The notes: a model not told the origin generated them from the sequence alone. A stretch of DNA of 64,000 nt from Noviherbaspirillum galbum (GCF_010974945.1 NZ_JAAIVB010000074.1:59596-123595); one strand, 5' to 3'. Positions 54,728 through 64,000 are shown, numbered from the stretch's first letter. A program made the numbers and translations.

Positions 54728-56443
54728 TCATGCGGCACGGAGCGAAGACGCCTGCCCGGCCGCCGGTTTCGCCGGCAGGCGAAGCGACGTCGTCTTCGCG
54801 GGAGGCGGCAGCTGCGCTGGCTGGCTGGCCTTCGCTGGTCGCCTTGTCGGGATCGCGGCGCTTGCGGAGGACCTTGCGGCGGCGCTGGCTGCGTCGAGCC
54901 GGAAGATGCTGACCAGGTCGGATAGCTTGTGCGCCTGTTCCTGCATGGCTTCGGATGCCGCTGCCGCCTCTTCCACCAGGGAAGCGTTCTGTTGGGTGAC
55001 GTCATCCATCTGGGTGATCGCCTGGTTGATCTGTTCGATGCCGGACGTCTGTTCTGCGCTGGCGGTGGAAATCTCGCTGATGATGTCGGTCACGCGCTTG
55101 ACGCTGGCAACGACTTCCTCCATGGTGGCGCCGGCGCGGTTCACCTGGTCGGTGCCGGCCGTCACCTGGGTCACGGAATTATCGATGAGGTGGCGGATCT
55201 CCTTGGCGGCGTTGGCGCTGCGCTGCGCGAGGGTGCGCACTTCGGTGGCGACGACGGCGAAGCCGCGTCCCTGTTCGCCCGCCCTGGCGGCTTCCACCGC
55301 GGCGTTCAGCGCGAGGATGTTGGTCTGGAAGGCGATGCCATCGATGACGGCGATGATGTCGACGATCTTCGTCGATGCATCATGGATGGCGCCCATGGTA
55401 TGCACCACGCTCTGGACCACCTGGCCGCCTTCCGCCGCCACGCGCGATGCGGTTGACGCGAGCGCATTGGCCTGGCGCGCGTTGTCCGCGTTCTGCTTGA
55501 CGGTGGAAGTCAGTTCTTCCATCGAGGACGCCGTTTCTTCCAGGGAGGATGCCTGTTCCTCGGTCCGGGACGACAGGTCGAGGTTGCCGGTCGCGATCTG
55601 GGTCGCGGCGGAGGCCATGGAATCCGTACCCGCCCGCACCTCGGCAACGATTTCCGCCAGGCTGGAGCGCATCCTCTTCATTGCGTAGAGCATGCTCGAT
55701 TCGTCGCCCGGGCGCACCGCGACGTCCACCGCCAGGTCGCCGGAGGCGATGCGGTAGGCCACTTCCGCGGCATAGCCCGGTTCGCCCCCGAGCTGCCGGG
55801 TCAGGCTGGTGGTGATCAGGTAACCCGCCGCGATGGCGCTCGCGATTGCCAGCAACGCCAGCGTTACCGTCGTGATCCTTGCGCTGTCATACGCATCGCG
55901 TGCCTCGGCGGCTTCCTTTGCGGTGACCTTCTCCTGCAGTTCCACGTTCTCTTCCAGCACGTCGAGCCACTGCTGGTTCAGCGCGATGCCTTTGCTGACC
56001 AGCAGGTCGGTGGCTTCGGCATCCTTGCCCACACGCGCCAGTTCCAGGATCTCTGAGTTCAGGGGACGAACGCGGTCCTGGATCTCGTGCGTCTTCTGCC
56101 GCAGCGCCCTGCCCGCTTCGCTTGCGCTGGTCTTTTCGAGTTCGGCGAAGGCGTTGTCGTATCGTATCCGCGCAGCGGTGATCTTTTCCGATTCGCGCTG
56201 GATGGCGACCGGATCATGCAGGAGGATGATCGTCCGAATGACTCGCTGCACGATGTGCACGGACTTGGACATGTCCTCGAGCAAGGTCATCTTCCGCATG
56301 TTTACGTTGACGATGTCGTCGAGCCGGCCCTCTATCTGCGACATGCGGACGACCGCCATGCTGCTGATGATGACCAGGAGCGCGACGACGATGCCGAAGC
56401 CGGCGGCAAGTCTTGCCCTGACGGATAAATGTTGTAATGTCAT
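54728..56443 (-). CDS. Methyl-accepting chemotaxis protein (4HB type), first gene of the RsbQ operon
   Basis: This 571-residue receptor has TM1 at about 10-31, a four-helix-bundle sensor (4HB_MCP) to about 190, TM2 at about 192-213, HAMP to 265 and a canonical signalling tip [20 protein letters not shown]. After the signalling domain comes a Pro/Ala/Ser-rich tail of about 50 residues ([20 protein letters not shown]); there is no CheR pentapeptide. GAGGAG fixes the start at 56443. It is followed after 48 bases by the RsbQ-like gene. Confidence 0.93.
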   Translation of the reverse strand: MTLQHLSVRARLAAGFGIVVALLVIISSMAVVRMSQIEGRLDDIVNVNMRKMTLLEDMSKSVHIVQRVIRTIILLHDPVAIQRESEKITAARIRYDNAFAELEKTSASEAGRALRQKTHEIQDRVRPLNSEILELARVGKDAEATDLLVSKGIALNQQWLDVLEENVELQEKVTAKEAAEARDAYDSARITTVTLALLAIASAIAAGYLITTSLTRQLGGEPGYAAEVAYRIASGDLAVDVAVRPGDESSMLYAMKRMRSSLAEIVAEVRAGTDSMASAATQIATGNLDLSSRTEEQASSLEETASSMEELTSTVKQNADNARQANALASTASRVAAEGGQVVQSVVHTMGAIHDASTKIVDIIAVIDGIAFQTNILALNAAVEAARAGEQGRGFAVVATEVRTLAQRSANAAKEIRHLIDNSVTQVTAGTDQVNRAGATMEEVVASVKRVTDIISEISTASAEQTSGIEQINQAITQMDDVTQQNASLVEEAAAASEAMQEQAHKLSDLVSIFRLDAASAAARSSASAAIPTRRPAKASQPAQLPPPAKTTSLRLPAKPAAGQASSLRAA

Positions 56444-56692
56444 GATGCCTCTCCTCGATGGGCGCGTTGGTAACGAAAGGGCCTGGCCTTCCATCCATCT
56501 CGCTGGACACGCTATACCGCGCGACGCGCTGACGACACGCGCCTCGTTCCGCCGGCCTGCATCGTTGTGCAGTTGCTTGGTGTCCTTGCACGAATCTGAA
56601 CAGTACCTAAACCATTGTTGTCTACGAATTGATTCAAATCAACTTTTTCCAAGCTGTTACTTTTGCATCACGGTGCGTGCATGCACGCACCG

Positions 56693-59461
56693 TCAAGCGG
56701 CGGCATGCGCGACGATCAATCCTTCGAACGTCCTCGCATCGACGGGCCGGGAAAACAGGTAACCCTGGCCATAGTCGCAACCCGCGCCCTTGAGCAGCGC
56801 GCATTGCGCCTCCGTCTCGATTCCTTCCGCCACCACCTTCAGCCCGAGCTTGTGCGCCATGGCGATCATCGCCTCGCACAGGATCATGTCGTCCGAATCG
56901 GGCGTGAGCGAAGACACGAAGGATTGGTCTATCTTGATGTAATCGATGTTCAGCTTCGTAAGGTAAGACAGCGACGAGTAGCCGGTGCCGAAGTCATCGA
57001 GGGACATCTGCATCCCTGCCTGGCGCAGCGCATAGAGCTGGCACTTGACCGAATCTTCCACGTCGAGCAGCAAGCGTTCGGTGATCTCGATGACCAGGCT
57101 GCTTCCGGGCACGCGCATCTCATCAAGCAGGCTTAGCCACCTGGCATGCGGGATGCCGCCGTTCTTGAATTGCACCGGCGAGGCATTGATGCTGATCTGG
57201 AAAGCGGGATCGTAACGGGATCGCCATGCAACGACGGTGCGGACCGCTTCTTCGAACACCCAGTTTCCCACGCCGCAGATCGTTCCCGTGTCTTCCGCCA
57301 GCGGGATGAACGTTGCCGGACTGATCATTCCCTTCTGCGGGTGGCGCCAGCGGATGAGCGCTTCCGCCTTGGCTATCCTGCCATTCTTCAAATTGACGAT
57401 GGGCTGGTAGTGCAGCTCGAATTCGCCATTCGCAAGCGCATTCCTCAGGTCGCCGGCCATGCGCATCCTGCGCTGCGCCTCTTCCTGCATCTGGTGGTCG
57501 AAATACACGAAGCGGTTGCGCCCCTTGCTCTTGGCGACATACATGGCCTGGTCGGCGTTCTTCAGCAGATCGCTCACCGCCGATGCGTCGTCGGGGCACA
57601 AGGTGATGCCGATGCTTGCCGAGACGAAGATGGATTCTTCCTGCAGCTGGAAAGGCCGGGACATCGCACCGAGGATTTCCTCCGCCACGCGTTCGACACC
57701 CTGGTAGGACGACAGCCCGGTCAGCAGGATCGTGAATTCGTCGCCGCCGATGCGTCCCATGAAATCACAGTCGCGGATGCAGGTCTTCAGGCGGCGCGCG
57801 GCTTCCTGGAGCAGAAGGTCGCCGACGTCATGGCCATAGACGTCGTTGACTTCCTTGAAGCTGTCCAGGTCCAGGAACATGAGCGCGAGGCTGGTGCCGT
57901 TTCTCGCCGCATTCTTGATCTCGTGACCGAAGTGGGCGATGAACATGTTCCGGTTCGGCAATCCGGTCAGTGCATCGATGTTGGCCTGCTTCCAGATCAG
58001 GTCCTCGGACAGCTTGCGTTCGGTGATGTCGCGCTGGATCGAGACAAACTGGGAGCATGCTCCTTCCGCATCTTTCACCGCGACGATTTCCATCTCGACC
58101 CAGTATTCCGATCCATCCTTCCGGTAATTCACGACTTCGGTCTTGACCGCTTCGCTGCGCTCCAGCGCCGCGCGCACACGGTCGAGTTCCGCACGCGAGG
58201 TGCGCGGTCCTTGCAGCATACGCGGCGTGCGACCCATCATCTCTTGCCGGACATACCCGGTCTGGCGCTCGAAGGCGTCGTTGACGAAGATGATCCGTGG
58301 GCCAGTCTCCATCAAGGGTCCAGCCTCCGTGATCAGCACCATGTCGGTCAGCTGAGACAGGCACTTCTCGAACAGCGCCAGCCTGAGCCCCGCTTCCTTT
58401 CTTTCTTCGACTTCGCCCTGCAGCCGGAGGTTGGCCTCCTCCAGGTCTGCCGTGCGCCTGAACACGCGATGGTCGATGTCCTGCCTGACCTTGAGCAGCG
58501 CCTCGCGCGCCCGTCCGACCTTGTCGGCCGCACTGATGGCGAAGCGGCCGATGCCAGCGGTCAGCAGCATGACGATGAATATCGCTGCCGAGTTGACCTT
58601 CAGGTCCGCGAGCAATGCCTTGTCCGCGCCATCGGGAGAAACGCCGACACTAACGACCAGCGGAAGCTTGTCGATCATCCGATACGACACCGTGCGCTCG
58701 ATTTTTTCCCTGTTGCTGTAGGCGCGATACGTTCCGCTCGATTGCGGGTCCGCGAGCGCGTTGGCATCATGTTCGCGGACATCGTTCGCGAAATACTCCT
58801 CGAACAGCGGCGCCGACGCGATCATCTTGCCGCCCTGGTGGATCAGCGAGATGGAGACGTCTTCGCGGAACCGGGCGTTCCTGAACATGTTCGCGAAGAG
58901 AGAAGCCTCCACCGGTGCTGCGATCACGCCGAGAAACTTGCCGTCATGGCTTTCGACCCGCCGGCTGAGAAAAAAGATGCGCTTCTTCGACACGCGCCCC
59001 AGGTCCGGCTCGCCGACATACATCTTGCGCTCCGCGTTCGCCGCACGATGCACGCGGAAGTAATCGCGGTCGGAATAATCGACGCCTTCCACCTTGAGTC
59101 CGTTCGAAGCCGCGACGCCGATGCCTTTCGCATCCAGGAACAGAACCCAGTAATCGGTACGGCCGCGGCTTCCGTTCGAAGACAAGATGGCCGATATCGT
59201 TTCCGGATCGAGCCGTGCACCGGGCGGGAGCAAGCGTATCGCATTCGAAAATCCGATCAGGGAAAGATCGATCAGTTGCAGCGACTCGGAAACGTGCGCC
59301 TCGATGGCACGCACGAAGCTGCGGCTCTGCTCGAGGGCAAGGTTCTCCCTTTCCAGGCAGGAGGAATAGACTTTCCACGCACAGATGGAAACGGCAGCGC
59401 AGACGACCAGAACACAAGCGGAGTAGACGCGCCGTTTGTAAGCCTGATGGTTGGTGGACAC
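56693..59461 (-). CDS. Membrane dCache-PAS-GGDEF-EAL cyclic-di-GMP protein
   Basis: This protein is about 922 residues long. TM1 lies at 12-32, a periplasmic dCache sensor at 35-290 (DYWVLFLDAKGIGVAAS, VDYSDRDYFRVHR), TM2 at about 290-312, a coiled linker to 370, PAS at 375-490, GGDEF at about 500-660 and EAL at 670-915. GGDEF is intact (RIGGDEF near 572) with inhibitory RDCD; EAL is intact (KAEALIRW, DDFGTGYSSL). I choose GTG at 59461 because GGAGAG lies just upstream; an in-frame ATG at 59494 has no ribosome site. About 230 bases separate it from the downstream chemoreceptor operon, so co-transcription is open. Confidence 0.9.
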   Translation of the reverse strand: MSTNHQAYKRRVYSACVLVVCAAVSICAWKVYSSCLERENLALEQSRSFVRAIEAHVSESLQLIDLSLIGFSNAIRLLPPGARLDPETISAILSSNGSRGRTDYWVLFLDAKGIGVAASNGLKVEGVDYSDRDYFRVHRAANAERKMYVGEPDLGRVSKKRIFFLSRRVESHDGKFLGVIAAPVEASLFANMFRNARFREDVSISLIHQGGKMIASAPLFEEYFANDVREHDANALADPQSSGTYRAYSNREKIERTVSYRMIDKLPLVVSVGVSPDGADKALLADLKVNSAAIFIVMLLTAGIGRFAISAADKVGRAREALLKVRQDIDHRVFRRTADLEEANLRLQGEVEERKEAGLRLALFEKCLSQLTDMVLITEAGPLMETGPRIIFVNDAFERQTGYVRQEMMGRTPRMLQGPRTSRAELDRVRAALERSEAVKTEVVNYRKDGSEYWVEMEIVAVKDAEGACSQFVSIQRDITERKLSEDLIWKQANIDALTGLPNRNMFIAHFGHEIKNAARNGTSLALMFLDLDSFKEVNDVYGHDVGDLLLQEAARRLKTCIRDCDFMGRIGGDEFTILLTGLSSYQGVERVAEEILGAMSRPFQLQEESIFVSASIGITLCPDDASAVSDLLKNADQAMYVAKSKGRNRFVYFDHQMQEEAQRRMRMAGDLRNALANGEFELHYQPIVNLKNGRIAKAEALIRWRHPQKGMISPATFIPLAEDTGTICGVGNWVFEEAVRTVVAWRSRYDPAFQISINASPVQFKNGGIPHARWLSLLDEMRVPGSSLVIEITERLLLDVEDSVKCQLYALRQAGMQMSLDDFGTGYSSLSYLTKLNIDYIKIDQSFVSSLTPDSDDMILCEAMIAMAHKLGLKVVAEGIETEAQCALLKGAGCDYGQGYLFSRPVDARTFEGLIVAHAAA

Positions 59462-60054
59462 GCATTCTCTCCAGGTTGGACAGCCACGGTACATACATGC
59501 GGTCTAAGGCATGTTCCCTTGCGAGCTGGAAGAATCTGCCTGGTGGGCTGACGCCGCCGCCTTCGCTTGCCGTGCGACACCCATGGGCGATCGTCGGCGC
59601 GCGAAAGAAAGTCTCGAGCGTGATGCTGGCTCCTTGGGCCAAGGCGAGGAGGGACCGCGTGCCGTTATCTAGTGGGCTGCGGATCGCCTTGTTGAACTTG
59701 ATTTGCCGGCATTGTGCAAAACGCCGGAGCAGGTCAAGGAGCGTAAGTCTGGATTGGTGACGCGCTATCGTCGGCGTTCAGTATGGAGGGTCTTGAGTCT
59801 GCACAGGCGCAGGCCTGTCGTGAGCATCGTTATCATTTTTACTCTCCCCTTGCACGGCATCGTTACCGTGCTCCTGCATTGCGTAAATTCATACTAACAG
59901 TAGGAAAATCCTTACTCAACGGTTTTTCGCGGAATCGAGATATTTTCTCTGGGGAAATAAGAAAAAGTCCCGGATTTCCGGCAACGATTCGCTATATGGT
60001 AAAGATGCTTGTTCTATAAACGGTGTTTTTTCGCGACGCGCCGCCGCCATGAAT
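59462..60054. other. Gap between the GGDEF-EAL gene and the lipoprotein gene
   Basis: About 590 bases with no supported gene. The first half is GC-rich. The part from 59820 to 60030 is distinctly AT-rich and could be an upstream promoter region for the minus-strand GGDEF-EAL gene or foreign DNA. Short ORFs lack ribosome sites. Confidence 0.4.
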
Positions 60055-60081
60055 AAAGCGGCATGTCTTCCATGCCGCTTT
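60055..60081 (-). terminator. Intrinsic terminator after the lipoprotein gene
   Basis: A perfect 11-base stem (AAAGCGGCATG / CATGCCGCTTT) with a five-base loop begins about 18 bases after the stop at 60100. Read on the minus strand it ends in CTTTATTC, a short T-rich tail. It is well placed to end the lipoprotein transcript. Confidence 0.8.
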
Positions 60082-60099
60082 CCTCTCACGCAGTGCGCG

Positions 60100-62442
60100 T
60101 CAATACTTCACGCTGCGGTTGCATCCCTCCAGGTTGACGGTAAGCGGGCCATCCGTGTCGACGACAAGGACTGCATTGCAAGTCAGTTTCGCGCGCTTTA
60201 CGTTGACGGACACGCTGCTGACGTTGCGGGCCACGAGGTCAAGCCGGTCCGCCGCCGGCTGCAGCGTCGGCAAGCCCCAGGTCTTGAACTGACTTACATA
60301 CGGCAAGGCACCGAGCGCGCCGTTGCTGACGCCCGCGCCGGCCTGGGTTGCCGACGCCAAGGGATCCCCTTCGCCGAAGGCCCGCGAGAAGGCATCGATG
60401 TTCCCGCGCGGGCTGATGCTGGCATCCCGCACCGTCATGCCTGACAGCCAATAGGCGTGGTTGCCGACCATCCCGCGCGTCGCCACGTCCGTCGGAGGAT
60501 TGATGACGTAGCTGACATGCGACGGATTGCGGTTGACGATGCTGTCGCCGAGGAAATCCGCGCTTCCCGCGTAGTTGTCATGCAGGTAAAGCGTGAAGTG
60601 ATCGGCCGTGAGATAGGTATCGAGGCGGTAACGGTAATTGAGTTCGTCGATGCGCTGCACCTGCTTCTGCACGCCGGTGTAAGCCGGACCTTCGTCCGCC
60701 GTCGCGTCCCACACCATCACGGGAACGTTGCGCAGGCTGGCAAGCAGGTTGTAGGTATTGGTGTCTTCCGGCCCGTTGGGCGGCGCCGGCGGGAACCACG
60801 CGCCGCCCAGCGCGGGCGAGCCCACGACCGGGTTGGCCCGTGCGAACAGGTCGGGATAGAGTGTCGAGAACTTCCAGGTGCCATGCCCGCCCATCGAATA
60901 TCCGGTGATGTTGGTCATCGCGGGATTCAGGCGGTAGTTGCGGGCGACGTCCGCCCAGACTTCGAAGGTGTCTGCCGCCGTGTCATCCACGTACCAGCCG
61001 TCGAAGCCGCGCGCCAGCGGCGTCACCACGAGGTGGCCCTGGCCGCGCTCGCCGAGCTGGGTCTGGTTGTTGGTCCCGAAGTACTGGGTATGGTTGGCGG
61101 CCTTGGAATGCAGGAGCAGCGTCAATCCATATCCACCCTGCGGCGGCGCCTTCGCGGGAATGTAGAGCGTATAAGGCTGCAGTTGCCCGCGGTACTCGCC
61201 CTTGCAGGCCGGGAAGGTTTCGCACACCGTGTTGAAGTCCACGCCCTGCTTGGTCTCCACATTGCTGGCAACGATGCGGTTGATGGGACCGCTGTTCGGC
61301 GTGCCTTGCGGCTGGCCAAGCATGTCATCGTTGACGTTGGCGGCGAGCTTGGCGAAGTCGACGTTGGCGAAGAATGCGCTGATGTCCCCCGCCGCAAGCG
61401 CGCTTGCCTGGGCATTTTCCCGCCAGTTGGCGGTGCCGGTGCCCGGCATGGACGGGCCGACGACGGGTTCGTCGAACCGGAACGCCACGTTGAAGAAGGC
61501 CGCGGGCGCCGTCGATGCGCCTGCGCCGCCGGGCGCTGCCGCAGAGGCGGTCGTTGCCGGCAACAGGTAGCGTCCGTTAGCGGTGTCCCAGAGGCCGGCA
61601 CCCGCGGCGATGCGAACCACGCTGGTTCCCGGATTCCACGCGGACGTCGGGATGTCTACCTCGAACTGACGACGCAGCGTGTCGATCTTGACCGTGGGCG
61701 CGGGAGAGATGACCGCGCCGGTCTGCGCATCCATCAGAATCGCCGTCGTGCCATGCACCGTGAGGAAGAACTGCGCGGGCGCCTTCACATTGGCGCCGAA
61801 CGGGAAAGCCTGGGGCGACGCCGAATTGCCAAGCGCGATGGTGAACGCCGTTTTCTCAGGGTCGATCAGGGAGTTCATGGTCAGCCGGAAAGCAGTGTAG
61901 CCCGACTGTGGCTTGACCCGGAGTTCGACGATGTCCGCCGCATTGTTGGCGTACACCGGATCGCTCGGATAAGTGTAGGTTCCCGCGCTCATCGACAGCA
62001 GCTCCTTGCCGACGCGCGGATCGTTGGGGTCGGGTGCATACCTCGCACCGCGGTCGTCGTAGAGATAATCCTGGTAAAGGTATTCTCCACGGCGGTAAGC
62101 GGCGGCCCCGGAAATCATGATCGGACGGGCCTTCCAGATGCCGGTGTTTTCGAGTTGCGGCGCGCGCGGCGGCGGCGCATACAGCAAGTCCGGTCCCGGA
62201 CGCGGACCGTCCCCGCTATACAGCGACACGCCTGTGTAATCCGGTTGCGGCGTGTCGCTTCCGCCCAGGTCGCTAGTGGGCGCGAGCGGGTCGAGCACGT
62301 AGTTGACGGTAAGGTCGGCGAGGAGGCTGGGGTTCTTTGCCTGCGATGCCTGGTCATTCCCGCCGCCGCAAGCCGCGAGGACGAGGGTGGCCAAGCTGGT
62401 CAGCACGAACGCGGGCGCCTTGCGCATTGAATCGGTTCTCAT
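60100..62442 (-). CDS. Large lipoprotein with C-terminal alpha/beta-hydrolase domain
   Basis: This 780-residue protein has a lipoprotein signal (FVLTSLATLVLAACGGGND, lipobox LAAC near residue 24). It is followed by about 400 residues of a mostly beta N-terminal part (TAFRLTMNSLIDPEKTAFTI, VKIDTLRRQFEVDIP). A hydrolase domain then starts near GEYRGQLQPYTLYIP, with nucleophile Ser in GYSMGGHGTW, Asp in VWDATADEGPAY and His in TADHFTLY. The hydrolase resembles PHB-depolymerase/acyl-peptide-hydrolase-like esterases. It is predicted to sit in the outer or inner membrane facing the periplasm or surface. AAAGGAG precedes the ATG at 62442. Substrate unknown. Confidence 0.85.
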   Translation of the reverse strand: MRTDSMRKAPAFVLTSLATLVLAACGGGNDQASQAKNPSLLADLTVNYVLDPLAPTSDLGGSDTPQPDYTGVSLYSGDGPRPGPDLLYAPPPRAPQLENTGIWKARPIMISGAAAYRRGEYLYQDYLYDDRGARYAPDPNDPRVGKELLSMSAGTYTYPSDPVYANNAADIVELRVKPQSGYTAFRLTMNSLIDPEKTAFTIALGNSASPQAFPFGANVKAPAQFFLTVHGTTAILMDAQTGAVISPAPTVKIDTLRRQFEVDIPTSAWNPGTSVVRIAAGAGLWDTANGRYLLPATTASAAAPGGAGASTAPAAFFNVAFRFDEPVVGPSMPGTGTANWRENAQASALAAGDISAFFANVDFAKLAANVNDDMLGQPQGTPNSGPINRIVASNVETKQGVDFNTVCETFPACKGEYRGQLQPYTLYIPAKAPPQGGYGLTLLLHSKAANHTQYFGTNNQTQLGERGQGHLVVTPLARGFDGWYVDDTAADTFEVWADVARNYRLNPAMTNITGYSMGGHGTWKFSTLYPDLFARANPVVGSPALGGAWFPPAPPNGPEDTNTYNLLASLRNVPVMVWDATADEGPAYTGVQKQVQRIDELNYRYRLDTYLTADHFTLYLHDNYAGSADFLGDSIVNRNPSHVSYVINPPTDVATRGMVGNHAYWLSGMTVRDASISPRGNIDAFSRAFGEGDPLASATQAGAGVSNGALGALPYVSQFKTWGLPTLQPAADRLDLVARNVSSVSVNVKRAKLTCNAVLVVDTDGPLTVNLEGCNRSVKY

Positions 62443-62624
62443 GTGTCTCCTTTGATTCCTGGAAAAGGTGAATCGTTGACGAGTAGCCCAGACACCTTTG
62501 GCGTGCCCGGGCCCCGGATTTCCCTTAAGCCCCGCTCCCTTTTCATTGTCCCGTTCCACCTCGCGCCGGCCTCCCCGGCCGCCTGGCGGTATTGTCGTGA
62601 TCGGTTACTGCCCTATCCTGGCCG

Positions 62625-63317
62625 CTAAACCTCCAGCCATTCCTTGCGGACGGCGGCATCCTTGCGCAGGTGCCACGGCGTGCCTTCGAACACGATGGAG
62701 CCATGCCCCATCACGTACACCCGCTGCGAGATCTCCAGCGCAATCGCCAGCTTCTGCTCCACCAGCAGCACCGAGATCCCCCGGTTCTTCAGCTCCTTCA
62801 GGTACTCCGCCACCAGGTCCACGATCTTCGGCGCCAGCCCTTCCGTCGGCTCGTCGATCATGATCAGGTCCGGGTCCCCCATCAGCGTGCGGCACAGCGT
62901 CAGCATCTGCTGCTCCCCGCCAGACAGCACCCCCGCCGCCGTGTTCTGCCGCTCCTTGAGCCGCGGGAACATCTTGTACATGTCCTCGAGCTGCCACCGC
63001 GACTTCTTGCCCTTCTTCTCGCCCAGCAGCAGGTTCTGCTCCACCGTCAGCGTCGGGAAGATGTCCCGGTTCTCCGGCACGTAGCCCAGCCCCTTGTGCG
63101 CGATCTCGAACGCCTTCAGGCCGATCATTTCCTCGCCCTTGAACTTGATCGAGCCCGTTACTTCCACCTGGCCCATGGTCGACTTCACCGTCGTCGAGCG
63201 CCCCACCCCGTTGCGCCCCAGCAGGCTCACGATCTCGCCCTCGCCCACGTGCAGGTCCACGCCATGCAGCACATGGCTCTTGCCGTAAAAGGCATGCAGA
63301 TTCTTGATGTCCAACAT
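62625..63317 (-). CDS. livF: LIV-type ABC transporter ATPase LivF, second system
   Basis: This 230-residue ATPase has a complete signature VLSGGEQQML, Walker B LIMIDEPTEGL and LivF motif YVPENRDIFPTLTVEQN. Walker A reads GRNGVGRSTT, with Arg at the position of the nucleotide-binding Lys. This Arg variant occurs in some LivF proteins, so it need not be inactive. It starts directly after the LivG stop (TAAATG). It probably serves the binding protein/ligase system at 36911 or permeases beyond the window. Confidence 0.93.
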   Translation of the reverse strand: MLDIKNLHAFYGKSHVLHGVDLHVGEGEIVSLLGRNGVGRSTTVKSTMGQVEVTGSIKFKGEEMIGLKAFEIAHKGLGYVPENRDIFPTLTVEQNLLLGEKKGKKSRWQLEDMYKMFPRLKERQNTAAGVLSGGEQQMLTLCRTLMGDPDLIMIDEPTEGLAPKIVDLVAEYLKELKNRGISVLLVEQKLAIALEISQRVYVMGHGSIVFEGTPWHLRKDAAVRKEWLEV

Positions 63318-64000
63318 TTACGCCGCCTCCGCGGGAGCATGGCCTCCCAGATACGCTTCCTGCACCTTCGCATTGCCCCGGATGTTCTGCGGCGTGTCGC
63401 ACGCGATCACCTCCCCGTACACCACCACCGCGATCTTGTCCGCCAGCCCGAACACCACGCTCATGTCGTGCTCCACCATCAACAGCGTCTTTCCCACCGT
63501 GACTTTCCGGATCAGCTCCACCGCCGCGTCCGACTCCGAGCGGCTCATGCCGGCCGTCGGTTCGTCGAGCAGGATCACTTCCGCCCCGCCGGCGATGGTG
63601 ATGCCGATCTCCAGCGCGCGCTGCTCCGCATAGGTCAGCAGGCCCGCCTGCGTGTCGCGCCGGCGGCGCAGGCCGATCTGCTCCAGCACTTCCTCGGCGC
63701 GCTGGTGCGCGTCCTTCAGGCCGTTGAGGCGGTGCCAGAACGAGTACTTGTAGCCCAGCGACCACAGCACCGCGCAGCGCAGGTTCTCGTACACCGACAG
63801 CCGGTGGAAGATGTTGGTGATCTGGAACGAGCGCGACAGCCCGGCGCGGTTGATCTCGAACGGCCGCTTGGCAATGATGCTGCTGCCATTGAGCACGATG
63901 TCGCCGGAACTCACCGGGAAGCGTCCCGAGATCAGGTTGAACAGCGTGGACTTGCCCGCGCCGTTGGGGCCGATGATGGCGAAGCGCTCGCCACGGGGCA
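63318..64000 (-). CDS. livG: LIV-type ABC transporter ATPase LivG, second system (5' end beyond window)
   Basis: The frame is open from the right edge to the stop at 63318. The visible part contains Walker A GPNGAGKSTLF at about 63940-63970, FEINRAGLSRSFQITNIFHR, Walker B VILLDEPTAGM, MVEHD and the C-terminal AYLGG typical of LivG. The start and about the first 30 residues are missing. It abuts the LivF gene. Permease genes probably lie to the right. Confidence 0.92.
   Translation of the reverse strand, partial: PRGERFAIIGPNGAGKSTLFNLISGRFPVSSGDIVLNGSSIIAKRPFEINRAGLSRSFQITNIFHRLSVYENLRCAVLWSLGYKYSFWHRLNGLKDAHQRAEEVLEQIGLRRRRDTQAGLLTYAEQRALEIGITIAGGAEVILLDEPTAGMSRSESDAAVELIRKVTVGKTLLMVEHDMSVVFGLADKIAVVVYGEVIACDTPQNIRGNAKVQEAYLGGHAPAEAA

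Noticed and set aside
57146..62430. Long plus-strand frames opposite the GGDEF-EAL and lipoprotein genes
   Set aside because: Same reason: shadows in GC-rich DNA, with no plausible start signals.
1..64000. CRISPR arrays, tRNA or rRNA genes, insertion sequences, prophage
   Set aside because: I found no regular direct repeats with spacers, no cloverleaf or CCA-ended candidates, no transposase or integrase motifs and no phage structural genes.

Overview
The window comes from a GC-rich Gram-negative chromosome, most likely a betaproteobacterium of the Burkholderiales (an Oxalobacteraceae-like relative is my best guess). The grounds are a GBP-type general porin, LIV-type ABC importers paired with acyl-CoA ligases, many PAS/GGDEF/EAL and chemoreceptor genes, and dispersed GC-rich REP/MITE-like repeats. 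I saw no rRNA, tRNA, CRISPR array, transposase or phage gene.

Left edge (1-6142): a sensory patch. A secreted single-Cache protein is followed by a stand-alone receiver protein and then an internally deleted GAF gene. A Cache-type hybrid histidine kinase is divergent. After about 0.9 kb without a supported gene comes a cupin_8/JmjC-like dioxygenase candidate.

6369-25437 (all minus strand): a 19-kb catabolic superlocus. Its promoter-distal part is a tightly overlapping seven-gene operon: SDR, APH-type kinase, DUF6285-type small protein, acyl-CoA ligase, SDR, acyl-CoA dehydrogenase, quinone-type reductase. It has the same cast as the levulinate (lvaABCDE) operon and the eukaryotic ACAD10/11 system, in which a 4-hydroxyacyl-CoA is phosphorylated and then converted to a beta-oxidation substrate. 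Upstream lie a complete LIV-type ABC importer (substrate-binding protein, LivG, LivF, LivH, LivM), two more acyl-CoA ligases, a thiolase and a trifunctional FadB/FadJ-type protein. Together they look like uptake, CoA activation, 4-hydroxy removal and beta-oxidation of an unknown organic acid.

25647-36295: a DMT exporter, YaiI, a large PAS-GGDEF-EAL protein, two proteins of unknown function, a transglutaminase-like protein, a TetR-SDR-enoyl-CoA hydratase operon and an AraC regulator. 36911-39934: a second LIV-type binding protein with its own acyl-CoA ligase; it may supply the LivG/LivF pair that begins at 62625 and runs off the right edge.

39941-47141: a minus-strand operon for a hydroxy or oxo acid (RraA-type aldolase, D-2-hydroxyacid dehydrogenase, MFS carrier, chemoreceptor, Tat-exported amidohydrolase, porin) with a divergent LysR gene. 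An orphan N6-adenine methylase fused to one target-recognition domain overlaps the LysR gene.

50424-59461: a signalling island. A GAF protein has its own promoter, 5'-leader hairpin and terminator. A chemoreceptor, an RsbQ-like alpha/beta hydrolase and a PAS3-GGDEF-EAL protein form an operon in which the last two overlap by four bases. This pairs the RsbQ hydrolase with c-di-GMP enzymes instead of the RsbP phosphatase. A further dCache-PAS-GGDEF-EAL gene follows. A large lipoprotein hydrolase (60100-62442) separates this island from the second LIV ATPase pair.
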